64,000 nt of DNA, taken from assembly GCF_002224285.1 (NCBI RefSeq), contig NZ_CP022436.1, positions 1,798,001 through 1,862,000 on the forward strand, read 5' to 3'. Below are positions 54,659-62,028 of the stretch, piece after piece. The notes below the pieces were generated by a model. The model made no database searches. It had not been told where the DNA came from and saw only the letters and a list, made by a program, of their open reading frames with translations. This DNA comes from Arthrobacter sp. YN. Lineage in GTDB: Bacteria > Actinomycetota > Actinomycetes > Actinomycetales > Micrococcaceae. The position numbers were made by a program, and so were the translations under genes. Within the stretch, counting starts at the first letter, position 1; the number at the start of each line of letters is the position of its first letter.

Positions 54659-55177
54659 CTAGCGGAATTTGCCTTCAGGGTCGGCAAAGCAGCGGGTATT
54701 CCCACCAAGGTTTATTTCGTACTTTCCGGTGGTGAGTCCCATTACGAATTTGTCGGGCCCGAACACGTCGGTGTGTCTGACGAAGTTTGGGCCGCCATCG
54801 GATTCTTGTTTGACGGTGAAGCCGGTGGCCTCGAACAAGGTCTTGACCTTGTCGTGTAGAGCGTCCATTTCTTCCAGGCTCAGCGGACTCCTACTGCTAT
54901 CGAAAGAGACTTTGGTTCCTTCCGTGCCAAGGGGGCGGACACAGACCCCGCCTGGTTTGTCTGGCGTGACTTTCGTCCAGTCGCCGGGGGCGAGGGCTTG
55001 GACTTCCGTGAAGATGTCGAGGTATTCCTTGCGGGCTTGTTCCGGGTCCATGGCCTGCTCCGCGGTGCTGGTAGGTGAATTGGTGCTCGGCGTTGCCGCG
55101 CACCCTGCAAGAGTGAGAAGAATGATTGCCGCGGCGTGAAGGACGCAGCTGCACCGGCGGCGGAGTTTCAGGGGCAT
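54659..55177 (-). CDS. LppA-like lipoprotein, copy 1
   Basis: A 172-residue lipoprotein from ATG 55177. A short basic N-terminus precedes a hydrophobic stretch and a lipobox (LTLAGC), lipid Cys at residue 26. The body has a linker rich in Thr/Ser/Pro, then an alpha/beta domain ending in GGNTRCFADPEGKFR with two late Cys. The last 78 residues differ from copy 2 at only six positions, and the DNA is nearly identical including silent sites, while residues about 55-95 diverge. The pair recalls mycobacterial LppA/LppB, adjacent near-duplicates. Function unknown. Confidence 0.85.
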   Translation of the reverse strand: MPLKLRRRCSCVLHAAAIILLTLAGCAATPSTNSPTSTAEQAMDPEQARKEYLDIFTEVQALAPGDWTKVTPDKPGGVCVRPLGTEGTKVSFDSSRSPLSLEEMDALHDKVKTLFEATGFTVKQESDGGPNFVRHTDVFGPDKFVMGLTTGKYEINLGGNTRCFADPEGKFR

Positions 55178-55184
55178 TGTTCTC

Positions 55185-55706
55185 TTACCGGAATTTGCCT
55201 TCCGGGTCGGGAACGCAGCGGGTATTTCCGCCAAGGTTTATTTCGTACTTTCCGGTGGTGAGCCCCATGACGAATTTGTCGGGCCCGAACACGTCGGTGT
55301 GTCTGACGAAGTTCGGGCCGCCATCGGATTCTTGCTTCACAGTGAACCCCGTGGACACGAAGACAGTTTTTACCTTGTCGTGCAGAGCGTCCATTTCTTC
55401 CCGGCTCAGCGGACTTCGACTGGTATCGATTGAGAATTGGGTACCGTCAGACCCGTCCGGGAGCCGGCAGACATCCCCTTGATATTCGGAGGGTGGCGCG
55501 ACATCCCAGTCGCCGGGGGCGAGGGCTTGAATCTTGTTGAAGAGGTTGAAGTACTCTGTGCGGGCTTGTTCTGGGTCCATGGTTTGCTCCGCGGTGCTGG
55601 TAGGTGGGTTGGTTGCAGGGGTTGTTCCGCACCCTGCAAGGGTGATTAGAAGGATGGCTGCGGCGGGAAGGATGCGCCTGTTAAGGGGGCGGTGCATGGT
55701 TGTCAT
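55185..55706 (-). CDS. LppA-like lipoprotein, copy 2
   Basis: A 173-residue paralogue of the downstream gene, with lipobox LITLAGC and lipid Cys at residue 26 when read from ATG 55706; ATG 55697 would shorten it by three residues. The TSTAEQTMDPEQARTEYFNLF segment and the C-terminal half (FTVKQESDGGPNFVRHTDVF) match copy 1 closely. The start overlaps the stop of the truncated hydrolase (ATGA), and 7 nt separate it from copy 1, so all three are one minus-strand unit. Confidence 0.87.
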   Translation of the reverse strand: MTTMHRPLNRRILPAAAILLITLAGCGTTPATNPPTSTAEQTMDPEQARTEYFNLFNKIQALAPGDWDVAPPSEYQGDVCRLPDGSDGTQFSIDTSRSPLSREEMDALHDKVKTVFVSTGFTVKQESDGGPNFVRHTDVFGPDKFVMGLTTGKYEINLGGNTRCVPDPEGKFR

Positions 55707-56518
55707 CGTGTCGCATTCGTGAGTTGGTCATTCAAGCCGAGGGCGATTCTGGCTTGGTTATAGCTTGACTGGGTTCTCCTGTCGAAGTACCCGTAGATGC
55801 CGTCCTTGCCGCCTGTTTGTCCGTCGTGGGTTTCCGTGGGGTGCTCGACGGCACCATCAGATCCTGTGGTGCCGTCCGTGCCAAAGGTGACAGCGCCGAA
55901 TCCGGGGTCTGCGGTACTCTTACGCTGCCAGCCGAGCCCATGCCCGACCTCAGCTACGTGGTCCCAGTCGTAGGTTCCCCGGTAAACGGTGCCGCCGGGG
56001 TTCAAGTGGAGATCGTTCACGGAGGTCACGTTATCAGGGGCACCAACATCACCGACGAGGACAAGGTTATCGACCGGCAGCTCGGTTTTGGCTGCTTCCA
56101 TGGCCCCGAGGGAACCCATGGAGTGCCCGATAGCTGTTGTCATGGCAGTGTTGTCGAGGTCCTGATGAACGGCGTTCGCCCCTGTCACATAGTTGCCAAG
56201 GGCAGCCCCCACGACTTTTGCATGGTCGTTGCTGAACACACCCATACCCTGGGCCGGCTCAACACCAATCCAGGCAACGACAGCAAGACGGACCCGGTCA
56301 ATCCCATACAGACGAGCGATGTCACGTTGCTCAACTCTTTGATCATTGGCCTGCATGGTCTTTGATGCCATGTCCTTGCCGACGGTGGTGTCCAGCCCGG
56401 GGATCTGAAAGCTGACGTGCTTGGCGGCGTCGAGGTCTCCCACGGAAATAGATGCACCGAACCCGACCACCGCTCTTGCAGCCGCCACCGGGGCTGACGG
56501 TGATGCGATGCAGGGCAT
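55703..56518 (-). pseudogene. 5'-truncated DUF1023-type alpha/beta hydrolase
   Basis: The recognisable part reads ASISVGDLDAAKHVSFQIPG, VAWIGVEP, and the nucleophile elbow IGHSMGSLGAMEA (catalytic Ser), through a C-terminal YGYFDRRTQSSYNQARIALG segment. Family members have a long N-terminal helical (WXG-like) region and the start of the hydrolase domain before this point; here homology begins about residue 60 of the open frame and the sequence upstream is the antisense of a phosphopantetheinyl transferase gene. The ATG at 56518 is only an arbitrary boundary. It heads the hydrolase-lipoprotein-lipoprotein unit. Confidence 0.65.
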
Positions 56519-57104
56519 GTCGCCTCGACGGGCTGCTGATTTCTCCATGGGCAGGCTTTGCGCTCGGACGTCTATCGCGGCGTTGGGTGGCAGCCACGTG
56601 GAACTCGGTCGCTTGCCCAACGGAGCCGTAGACTGGCCTGCTGGTTGGACCGGGAGCATCAGTCACTCGAGAGGCGTGGCCGTAGCATGCGTCGGGAGCT
56701 CTACTCGAGTACGGGCAATCGGTGTGGACGTAGAACCGAATGCTCCTCTACCCAGGGAAACCTCGCGTGCAGTAGCACATGACTGCTTCATTGGAAGGGC
56801 GGCAGGTCTACAGGCGTCGGGCAGCCGCGTGGGCTTTTCGGCTCGAGAATCCGCGTTCAAGGCACTCAGTGCCATCGGTCGTGCAATGCCGATTCTGAGC
56901 ATGACAGTGACAGTCGCGATGGAAACGACCCAGCACGGGCTGTTCACAGTCCATCTCAACGATGACACTAATGTGCCGTTACAAGGCCGGTGGCACGTGG
57001 TCAACTCGATGGTGATGACCACCGTGATTATCGGTGCAGGGGAGCATAACGGCGCAGCGCGGTGGAGAGACAGTGAAGATTCCGCGGCAACTGACAGCCG
57101 GTGA
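56421..57104 (+). CDS. EntD-like 4'-phosphopantetheinyl transferase, start uncertain
   Basis: Transfers phosphopantetheine to carrier proteins. The EntD-type order is visible: RRAADFSMGRLCARTSIAALG, GWTGSISHSRG, the metal-binding GVDVEP, and FSARESAFKAL (usually SAKESVFKA). About 40 residues that normally precede FSMGRLCA are missing or unrecognisable, the first start-like codon after a stop is TTG 56421, and an ATG at 56508 (MQGMSPRR) is an alternative. It overlaps the truncated hydrolase on the other strand, so the gene may have lost its 5' end. Its carrier-protein partner is not nearby. Confidence 0.7.
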   Translation: MAASRSPTEIDAPNPTTALAAATGADGDAMQGMSPRRAADFSMGRLCARTSIAALGGSHVELGRLPNGAVDWPAGWTGSISHSRGVAVACVGSSTRVRAIGVDVEPNAPLPRETSRAVAHDCFIGRAAGLQASGSRVGFSARESAFKALSAIGRAMPILSMTVTVAMETTQHGLFTVHLNDDTNVPLQGRWHVVNSMVMTTVIIGAGEHNGAARWRDSEDSAATDSR

Positions 57105-57120
57105 TTACCCCGGCTGTCAG
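57091..57120. terminator. Bidirectional terminator between PPTase and MarR genes
   Basis: Perfect 11-bp stem CTGACAGCCGG / CCGGCTGTCAG with an 8-nt loop (TGATTACC). It overlaps the stop of the plus-strand gene and lies 12 nt after the MarR stop on the minus strand. Confidence 0.7.
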
Positions 57121-57131
57121 TACTTCAGAGA

Positions 57132-57590
57132 CTACTCAGTGCTCTGAGCAGGCGTGGGATCCAATTTGTAGAAGGAACTCACGGCCTCGAGGTATCGGGC
57201 GACGCTTTCAAGTTCTTCGGGAGAGAATTTTGAACTGAGCGCATCGAATTCATCACTCGTCTTCCCATAGAAATCATGCAGAGGAGCGATGTTCTCTTCC
57301 ACCAGCTCGAGGATAGTTCGCCGGCGATCCGCCGGGTCGGAGGTTCGCCGAACGTATCCGGCGGTTTCGAGTCGGTCGATCAGCTTCGTCACCGTGCTCG
57401 TGGGCATCGTTGTCACTTCGCTGATTTGGCGAGGCGTCCGCACGTCTGGTCGCATGACCAGAAGGTGGAGCGTCTGCAGGTCCGTTACTAGCAGACCGTA
57501 CCGACGGGCTACCCGTTCGTTCCCCAAGATCGCTGTTACCAGTTGCTCCTGGAGGGCCAAACGAACTCGCGCAATCGGATTCTCAGTCAC
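57132..57590 (-). CDS. MarR-family transcriptional regulator
   Basis: A 152-residue regulator. The winged helix is RQISEVTTMPTSTVTKLIDR, followed by LETAGYVRRTSDPADRRRTILEL, a classic MarR wing, with dimerisation helices at both ends. Start GTG 57590. Its own upstream region (57616-57630) contains a sequence similar to the inverted repeat before the nearby NmrA gene (59555-59589), so it may autoregulate and control that operon. Ligand unknown. Confidence 0.88.
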   Translation of the reverse strand: MTENPIARVRLALQEQLVTAILGNERVARRYGLLVTDLQTLHLLVMRPDVRTPRQISEVTTMPTSTVTKLIDRLETAGYVRRTSDPADRRRTILELVEENIAPLHDFYGKTSDEFDALSSKFSPEELESVARYLEAVSSFYKLDPTPAQSTE

Positions 57591-57615
57591 GGGTAGCCTT
57601 TCACACTATTTTCTC

Positions 57616-57630
57616 TTCCGAATCGGGAAA
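57616..57630. promoter_or_regulatory. Putative MarR half-operator
   Basis: On the minus strand it reads TTTCCCGATTCGGAA. It resembles each arm of the inverted repeat at 59555-59589 (TCCCGATTyCGG), lacking one base. It is 26-40 nt upstream of the MarR start codon. Confidence 0.4.
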
Positions 57631-57771
57631 TTCCTTGTTCTGCCCCATTATCACCTTAACGGCGCCTGTGGCACTGCTCTTTAGGGACGGTGGTCTGAGC
57701 ACCTTCGAGCCCACAGGCGGGCTTGGCAAATCAAACGCCCCGAAGCGGTGCTCTGTTCCCGTGACGGACCA

Positions 57772-58500
57772 CTACGTCAGCAGCTCGCGGGGAGTCTTTT
57801 CCCATGGCCAGATGATTGTGATCATGAGGCCAAGTGCAGAATTCCAGATGTATTGCCTCACGCCTTCGGACGCAACATCGCGAACCCGTTCGACACGTCG
57901 CACGAGCGCGTACGAAGCCATCGGGATCAGCAATAGTCCCACAATCAGACCCACCGGGACGCCGAGTATAAGTAGCGACCCCTGTCCCCAGGCGGTGTGG
58001 ATGGGCAGGAAGTCCATGCCCATGAAGCCGACATTGTGCAGGACGAATACGAGGTACCCACCTACGGTGACCAGCAGGATGCGGTTGATTAGAGATGCCG
58101 ATCGGATGCGTTCGGTTGAGAGCACCGCCAGGGCGGCAATGATTGCAGAAAACGCCGCAAACGACAGTTGGAGCATGACCCCTGGCGACACGCCCTCGAA
58201 ATAGGTCACGAATCCGCCGATAAACACACCTTCGAGCATCACGAAGCCGATGATTGATGTGCGTTGAAATCCAGACTGCCGAGCACGCCAGATCGCCAGC
58301 ACGAGAAGGCCGGCAGCCCCTACCATCCACGCTGCTGGAGTTGAACCTTCCAGCGCCTCAGAATTAGTAATCGGCGAGACCGTCCACACGATGCCAATCA
58401 AGGCCGCGGGATGGATCACAATGAACAGAAAGAGTGAAACCCCCAGGGTCCTTGTTGCTACGCGCTTGCCGATCAATCGTGTCTCACGTGTCTGCGTCAT
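57772..58500 (-). CDS. Bax inhibitor-1/YccA-like membrane protein
   Basis: A 242-residue polytopic protein starting at ATG 58500. Seven hydrophobic segments can be counted; the central EGVFIGGFVTYFEGVSPGVML followed by QLSFAAFSAIIAALAVLSTERI and the late FVLHNVGFMGMDFLP resemble the BaxI_1 (YccA-like) family of actinobacteria. The start overlaps the stop of the upstream gene if that gene's frameshift is repaired (ATGA). Third gene of the NmrA operon. Function unknown; family members modulate membrane stress. Confidence 0.72.
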   Translation of the reverse strand: MTQTRETRLIGKRVATRTLGVSLFLFIVIHPAALIGIVWTVSPITNSEALEGSTPAAWMVGAAGLLVLAIWRARQSGFQRTSIIGFVMLEGVFIGGFVTYFEGVSPGVMLQLSFAAFSAIIAALAVLSTERIRSASLINRILLVTVGGYLVFVLHNVGFMGMDFLPIHTAWGQGSLLILGVPVGLIVGLLLIPMASYALVRRVERVRDVASEGVRQYIWNSALGLMITIIWPWEKTPRELLT

Positions 58501-58846
58501 ACCAGCACCGCATTCATGGCATTGGCGAGCACCAGTGCGCTGAGCGGCCAGAAGAGAAGATCCCCGCCGTCTTGCCACTCCGTTGCCGGGTTGCGCCGAT
58601 ACCGAGCAGCGCTGCGATGATGAGAAGGACTATCAGCTTGATCCCGATCTTCAAGTAATTGGGTGTGCCGCTGACTCCCCAAGGAGCAGCGAGCGCGAGT
58701 CCTGTCACGAGTGCCAGGGCCATACCCCACTGCATCAGAGAGGTAATTTCCATCCGTCTGCTCAGTGCTTCGACCAACCAGGGTCCAATCAGCAAAGCGA
58801 ATCCAACCAAGTGCAGAACAATGACGATTCCGCGAATGATCTCCAT
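58497..58846 (-). CDS. Four-helix membrane protein, frameshifted in this sequence
   Basis: From ATG 58846, the frame gives four hydrophobic helices (IVIVLHLVGFALLIGPWLVEAL, MQWGMALALVTGLALAAPWG, YLKIGIKLIVLLIIAALLG) but after RQRSGKTAG it diverges into GIFSSG and stops early at 58514. One extra C in the run 58562-58565 restores a final helix DLLFWPLSALVLANAMNAVLV, ending at TGA 58497, exactly overlapping the next start. The repaired protein is 116 residues. Function not recognised. Confidence 0.68.
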
Positions 58847-58886
58847 ATATCAAATTTCCTTAGATCTTGAATCGTTACGAGCTTGA

Positions 58887-59522
58887 TCAGTTGGCGATGT
58901 AGGCGTGCCTACGATCGAGGTCGTCGCACTCAGCGATATCGATCAGCGCGGTTGCCATGTCAGTGGCAGTGATGAACCATCCTCGCTTGAGCGGCCTTTC
59001 GCTGCTCAGCCGGTACCGGCCTTTCCCCTCAACCGTACGAATGCGAGGAGCTCTGATGGCGGTCCACTGGCAATCGCTCTCCCACAGCACGATGTCCATC
59101 CGGCGCATGTCGTCGTAGGTGGCACCGAGGAACTTCTGGAGGAGAGGCAACGCGATCCAGAGCTTCAGGGCCCCCTGGTGCGCCCAGTGCTCTGCAACCT
59201 CGGATGAGATGACGACTAGTCGGCTGACGCCATGGACGCGCATAGCTTCGAGGAGATTCTTGGTGCCAGCGGAGTACAGCGTTGTTGGTGACTTCGATGA
59301 CCCGGTACCGACCGTGCTGATCACCGCATCTACTCCTTCGAGCAGCGGCGCGACATCTGGTGCATTGAGAATATTTGCGGAGACCTTCGTCAGGGCTGGG
59401 TTCTCGATTGTCAAAGTTTTGGGGTTGCGCGAAACCGCGACTACTTCGTGTCCACGTTCGAGCGCTTGCTCGACGACCTGCTGACCAACAGAGCCCGTCG
59501 CCCCCGGCACTAAGATCCGCAT
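58887..59522 (-). CDS. NAD(P)-binding NmrA-like oxidoreductase
   Basis: A 211-residue atypical SDR. The opening RILVPGATGSVGQQVVEQAL is a Gly-rich nucleotide-binding motif (TGxxGxxG) at residues 4-15; the middle shows VDAVISTVGTGSSK and VSRLVVISSEVAEHW, and the C-terminal part reads TAIRAPRI. Such proteins reduce quinones or act as redox sensors. ATG 59522 has AAAGGAG 8-14 nt upstream, so the longer upstream frame is not used. First gene of an operon preceded by a strong inverted repeat. Confidence 0.87.
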   Translation of the reverse strand: MRILVPGATGSVGQQVVEQALERGHEVVAVSRNPKTLTIENPALTKVSANILNAPDVAPLLEGVDAVISTVGTGSSKSPTTLYSAGTKNLLEAMRVHGVSRLVVISSEVAEHWAHQGALKLWIALPLLQKFLGATYDDMRRMDIVLWESDCQWTAIRAPRIRTVEGKGRYRLSSERPLKRGWFITATDMATALIDIAECDDLDRRHAYIAN

Positions 59523-59554
59523 CCTGTTACTCCTTTCAAGCCATGATATGAAAC

Positions 59555-59589
59555 TAATCCCGATTCCGGAACATCCGAAATCGGGATTA
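59555..59589. promoter_or_regulatory. Inverted-repeat operator upstream of the NmrA operon
   Basis: TAATCCCGATTCCGG (59555-59569), loop AACAT, CCGAAATCGGGATTA (59575-59589): 15-bp arms with one mismatch. It lies 33-67 nt before the NmrA start, where a promoter would be. The neighbouring MarR protein is the likely ligand-responsive binder. Confidence 0.65.
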
Positions 59590-60034
59590 ACTCTAGCACT
59601 GTGCTTTCTTGGGTGTGGAAAGCGAGACCAGCTGCGGCCTGGGCCACTCTTGATCAATCGGACAGTCAGTTTGAGGAGCAGATAGAATTTGCTTGAGGCA
59701 AGCTGCCAATCTGCGAGAGAGCCTGAATGACAAGTCCATATCAACGTGCTTTCGCTGTCGCCGGATCCATTCATCCTCTCGATTACTCGCCTCCGCCGAA
59801 GCTGGCCCGGATTAGAACGCCTGGAGCCCCATCCCCTTTACGGGCGTATTCGGTTGCCAAGGCTTCTTTGCCGAAGCCTGGAGTTGTGGGATCAACTGCG
59901 GACTCCTCCTGGTCCTACGTCCCGCAGCACTGGTCAATCCACAGCGAGGCTGGGCAGCGTGGTACTGATGGCCGAAACGCTATGCGGGATCGTAGCTGCA
60001 CTTGGGCCTGGCTCCGTTGCCCGTGTTGGGAATC
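59590..60034. other. 445-nt region between the NmrA operon and the second PPTase
   Basis: I see no gene with recognisable similarity. A plus-strand frame (ATG 59727 to 60038) is open for about 100 codons, but its composition (many Ser, Arg, Pro, Trp) is unlike a folded protein. The region presumably holds the promoter for the gene at 60035 and perhaps a decayed gene. Confidence 0.4.
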
Positions 60035-60676
60035 GTGACGGATAACCCAGTACTTGAGCTGCTGAAGCTCGACGGGGCGTCGTTTGAGGGCGAAAACCTT
60101 GGGCAACTCGGCCGTCCCGCCTTGGAACGTGCACTTCGCTTTGCCACTGCGGAAGACCGTGAAGACTTCATCGCCGGCCGGCTGGCCTTGCTGGACTTTG
60201 CCGCCTCGCTCCTCGACGTGCCTCCCGATCGCCTCGTCCCTGACTATCACTGCCCGCAGTGCGGCCCCGGCCAGGACCATGGTCGCCCAGGGTTCATGCT
60301 CGACGGCGGCCCCGCACCTCTGGCGCTCAGTGCATCCCGGGCGTCGGGCTGGGTACTACTGGCCGGCGTCGTACATCCAGCGGATGGCCTGCGGCTGGGT
60401 GTGGACCTGGAAGCGATAGGCGGGGTTGGCTTCGAGGGCTTTGACGACGTCGCATTGACCACCAACGAGAAGCGTTTCCTGGCGTCAGTGCCGGAGAGTG
60501 AGCAGACCATACAGCGCGCCCGACTCTGGGCGCGCAAAGAAGCGTGGCTGAAGATGACCGGTGAAGGCCTGCGGAACAACCCTGCAGAGCTGGAAGTGTT
60601 GGACCTGCCCGGCCTGCGCGATGTCACCGAGAGGGAACTGCCTGACGGTCTCGTTGCCGCCTTGGCCCTCGGCTAA
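60035..60676 (+). CDS. Sfp-like 4'-phosphopantetheinyl transferase
   Basis: Activates acyl- or peptidyl-carrier domains. The 213 residues show LGVDLEAIGG (metal-binding Asp and Glu-like) and the signature WARKEAWLKMTGEGL (about 170-184), both PPTase landmarks; the first half with FATAEDREDFIAGRLALLDFAA gives the family's opening helices. Start GTG 60035 (MTDNPVLELL) is preferred; a TTG 33 nt earlier is possible. It is next to the carrier-domain synthetase at 62029-64000 and converges with the aminopeptidase, making it the likely activator of that synthetase. Confidence 0.88.
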   Translation: MTDNPVLELLKLDGASFEGENLGQLGRPALERALRFATAEDREDFIAGRLALLDFAASLLDVPPDRLVPDYHCPQCGPGQDHGRPGFMLDGGPAPLALSASRASGWVLLAGVVHPADGLRLGVDLEAIGGVGFEGFDDVALTTNEKRFLASVPESEQTIQRARLWARKEAWLKMTGEGLRNNPAELEVLDLPGLRDVTERELPDGLVAALALG

Positions 60677-62016
60677 CGCGCTGAAGGCAGCGGCGGAAGC
60701 GCAGCCTCGTAGAGCCATGGCCGGAGAATCGACGCAGCATCAAAGCCCGGAATGTACGAATCCGCGGCCTCAATGAACGCGTCCGTGGACACCGAGCTGT
60801 GCCTGTTGCTGGCAGTCCAATGCTGTAGGAAGCTGAAGAACGCCTCGTTGCCGGCCGCGATTCGTACGGCATGGACAGCCAGCGCGCCGCGCTTGTAGAC
60901 GCGGTCATCGAACATCAGCTCAGGGCCGGGGTCTCCGACCAGCAGGTCCTGCGGCCCGGCGTCGAGCCTCTTCCATGCGGCCGTTGCCCGCGCAGCAACT
61001 GTCATGGTCCTTGATTCTTCGGACCACAACCATTCCGCGTAGCAAGCGAATCCCTCATGAAGCCAGATGTCTTTCCAGCTGCTCACGGTCAGCGAGTTGC
61101 CGAACCACTGGTGGGAGAGCTCGTGGGCGATCAGGCGCTGGGCGTCCCAGGACTCGCGCATGTGGTTTCGGCCGAAGATGGAGACTGTCTGGGCTTCCAA
61201 CGGAATTTCCAGTTCGTCTTCAGTGACCACCGAGGTGTAATCCGTGAACGGATACGGGCCGAAGCAATCCTCGAAGGTGCGCATCATGTCGGGCTGGCGG
61301 CGCAGGCCTTGCAGAGCATCCACCGCCATCTCGGGCGTGACTGCCACGAACTGCGGCACCCGGTGATGGGTGTCGTCAACGTGCAGGGGAACCCTGACGT
61401 ACCGACCGATCTGCACGGTTGCGAGGTAGGTGGCCATGGGTTCAGCGTGTTCGTAGACCCAGGTCTCCCTGCTCGACTTGCGGGAGTGGGAGATCAACGT
61501 GCCGTTGCACACCGGCCGGTAGTTGTCGTCGGTGGTAACGGAGATGAGGAAGCTGGACTTGTAGCGGGGATGGTCATTGCAGGGGAACCAAGAGGCCGCA
61601 CCGTTGGGCTGGCCGGCCACCAAGACGCCGTCGTTCAGTTCTTCCCACCCCACATCGCCCCACAGGCCGCGGCGCGGCTGGGGGTTGCCGTCGTAGCGGA
61701 TCTCCAAGGAGAACTGCTGGCCGGGCCTCAGCGGCGCCGCCGGGTTGAGCACAAGGTGTTCGGCCCTGTGGCTGAACTTCTGGAGCTTCTTGCCATCCAG
61801 TTGGACCTTGCTGGCCCGCAGGCCCACCAGGTCCAAAACAATCTGAGCCGTAGTTGCCAACGCCGTGCACCGCAGGACCGCTTTGCCGATCAACTTGTTG
61901 CTGCCCAGCCTGACGTCGAGATCCAACTCGTACCGGTCCACACGATAGCTGGTGCTGCCGTGGTCCAGAGTATAGGGGTCCGCTTCGGTCATGGGGGCGG
62001 TGATTGGTACGGTCAT
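60673..62016 (-). CDS. M1-family zinc aminopeptidase
   Basis: A 447-residue gluzincin. The zinc site is H298-E299-x-x-H302 (IAHELSHQWFG) with the third ligand E321 in DIWLHEGFACY, a spacing of HExxH-x18-E as in M1. The exopeptidase GAMEN loop is replaced by EIPLEAQTVSIFG. The usual large C-terminal helical domain is short or absent, as in small actinobacterial M1 enzymes. It lies 12 nt downstream of the Pls/PosA gene on the same strand. Aminopeptidases next to poly-lysine synthetases are known to degrade the polymer; that role is inferred here. Confidence 0.92.
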   Translation of the reverse strand: MTVPITAPMTEADPYTLDHGSTSYRVDRYELDLDVRLGSNKLIGKAVLRCTALATTAQIVLDLVGLRASKVQLDGKKLQKFSHRAEHLVLNPAAPLRPGQQFSLEIRYDGNPQPRRGLWGDVGWEELNDGVLVAGQPNGAASWFPCNDHPRYKSSFLISVTTDDNYRPVCNGTLISHSRKSSRETWVYEHAEPMATYLATVQIGRYVRVPLHVDDTHHRVPQFVAVTPEMAVDALQGLRRQPDMMRTFEDCFGPYPFTDYTSVVTEDELEIPLEAQTVSIFGRNHMRESWDAQRLIAHELSHQWFGNSLTVSSWKDIWLHEGFACYAEWLWSEESRTMTVAARATAAWKRLDAGPQDLLVGDPGPELMFDDRVYKRGALAVHAVRIAAGNEAFFSFLQHWTASNRHSSVSTDAFIEAADSYIPGFDAASILRPWLYEAALPPLPSAR

Positions 62017-62028
62017 GATCCGTCCAAT

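Noticed and set aside
54493-54708. Open frame on the minus strand resembling the start of the lipoprotein frames (MVGIPAALPTLKANS)
   Set aside because: It is an out-of-frame reading of the lipoprotein 3' end and neighbouring sequence, not a third copy.
59727-60038. Possible gene upstream of the second PPTase
   Set aside because: Composition is unlike a folded protein and no family was recognised.
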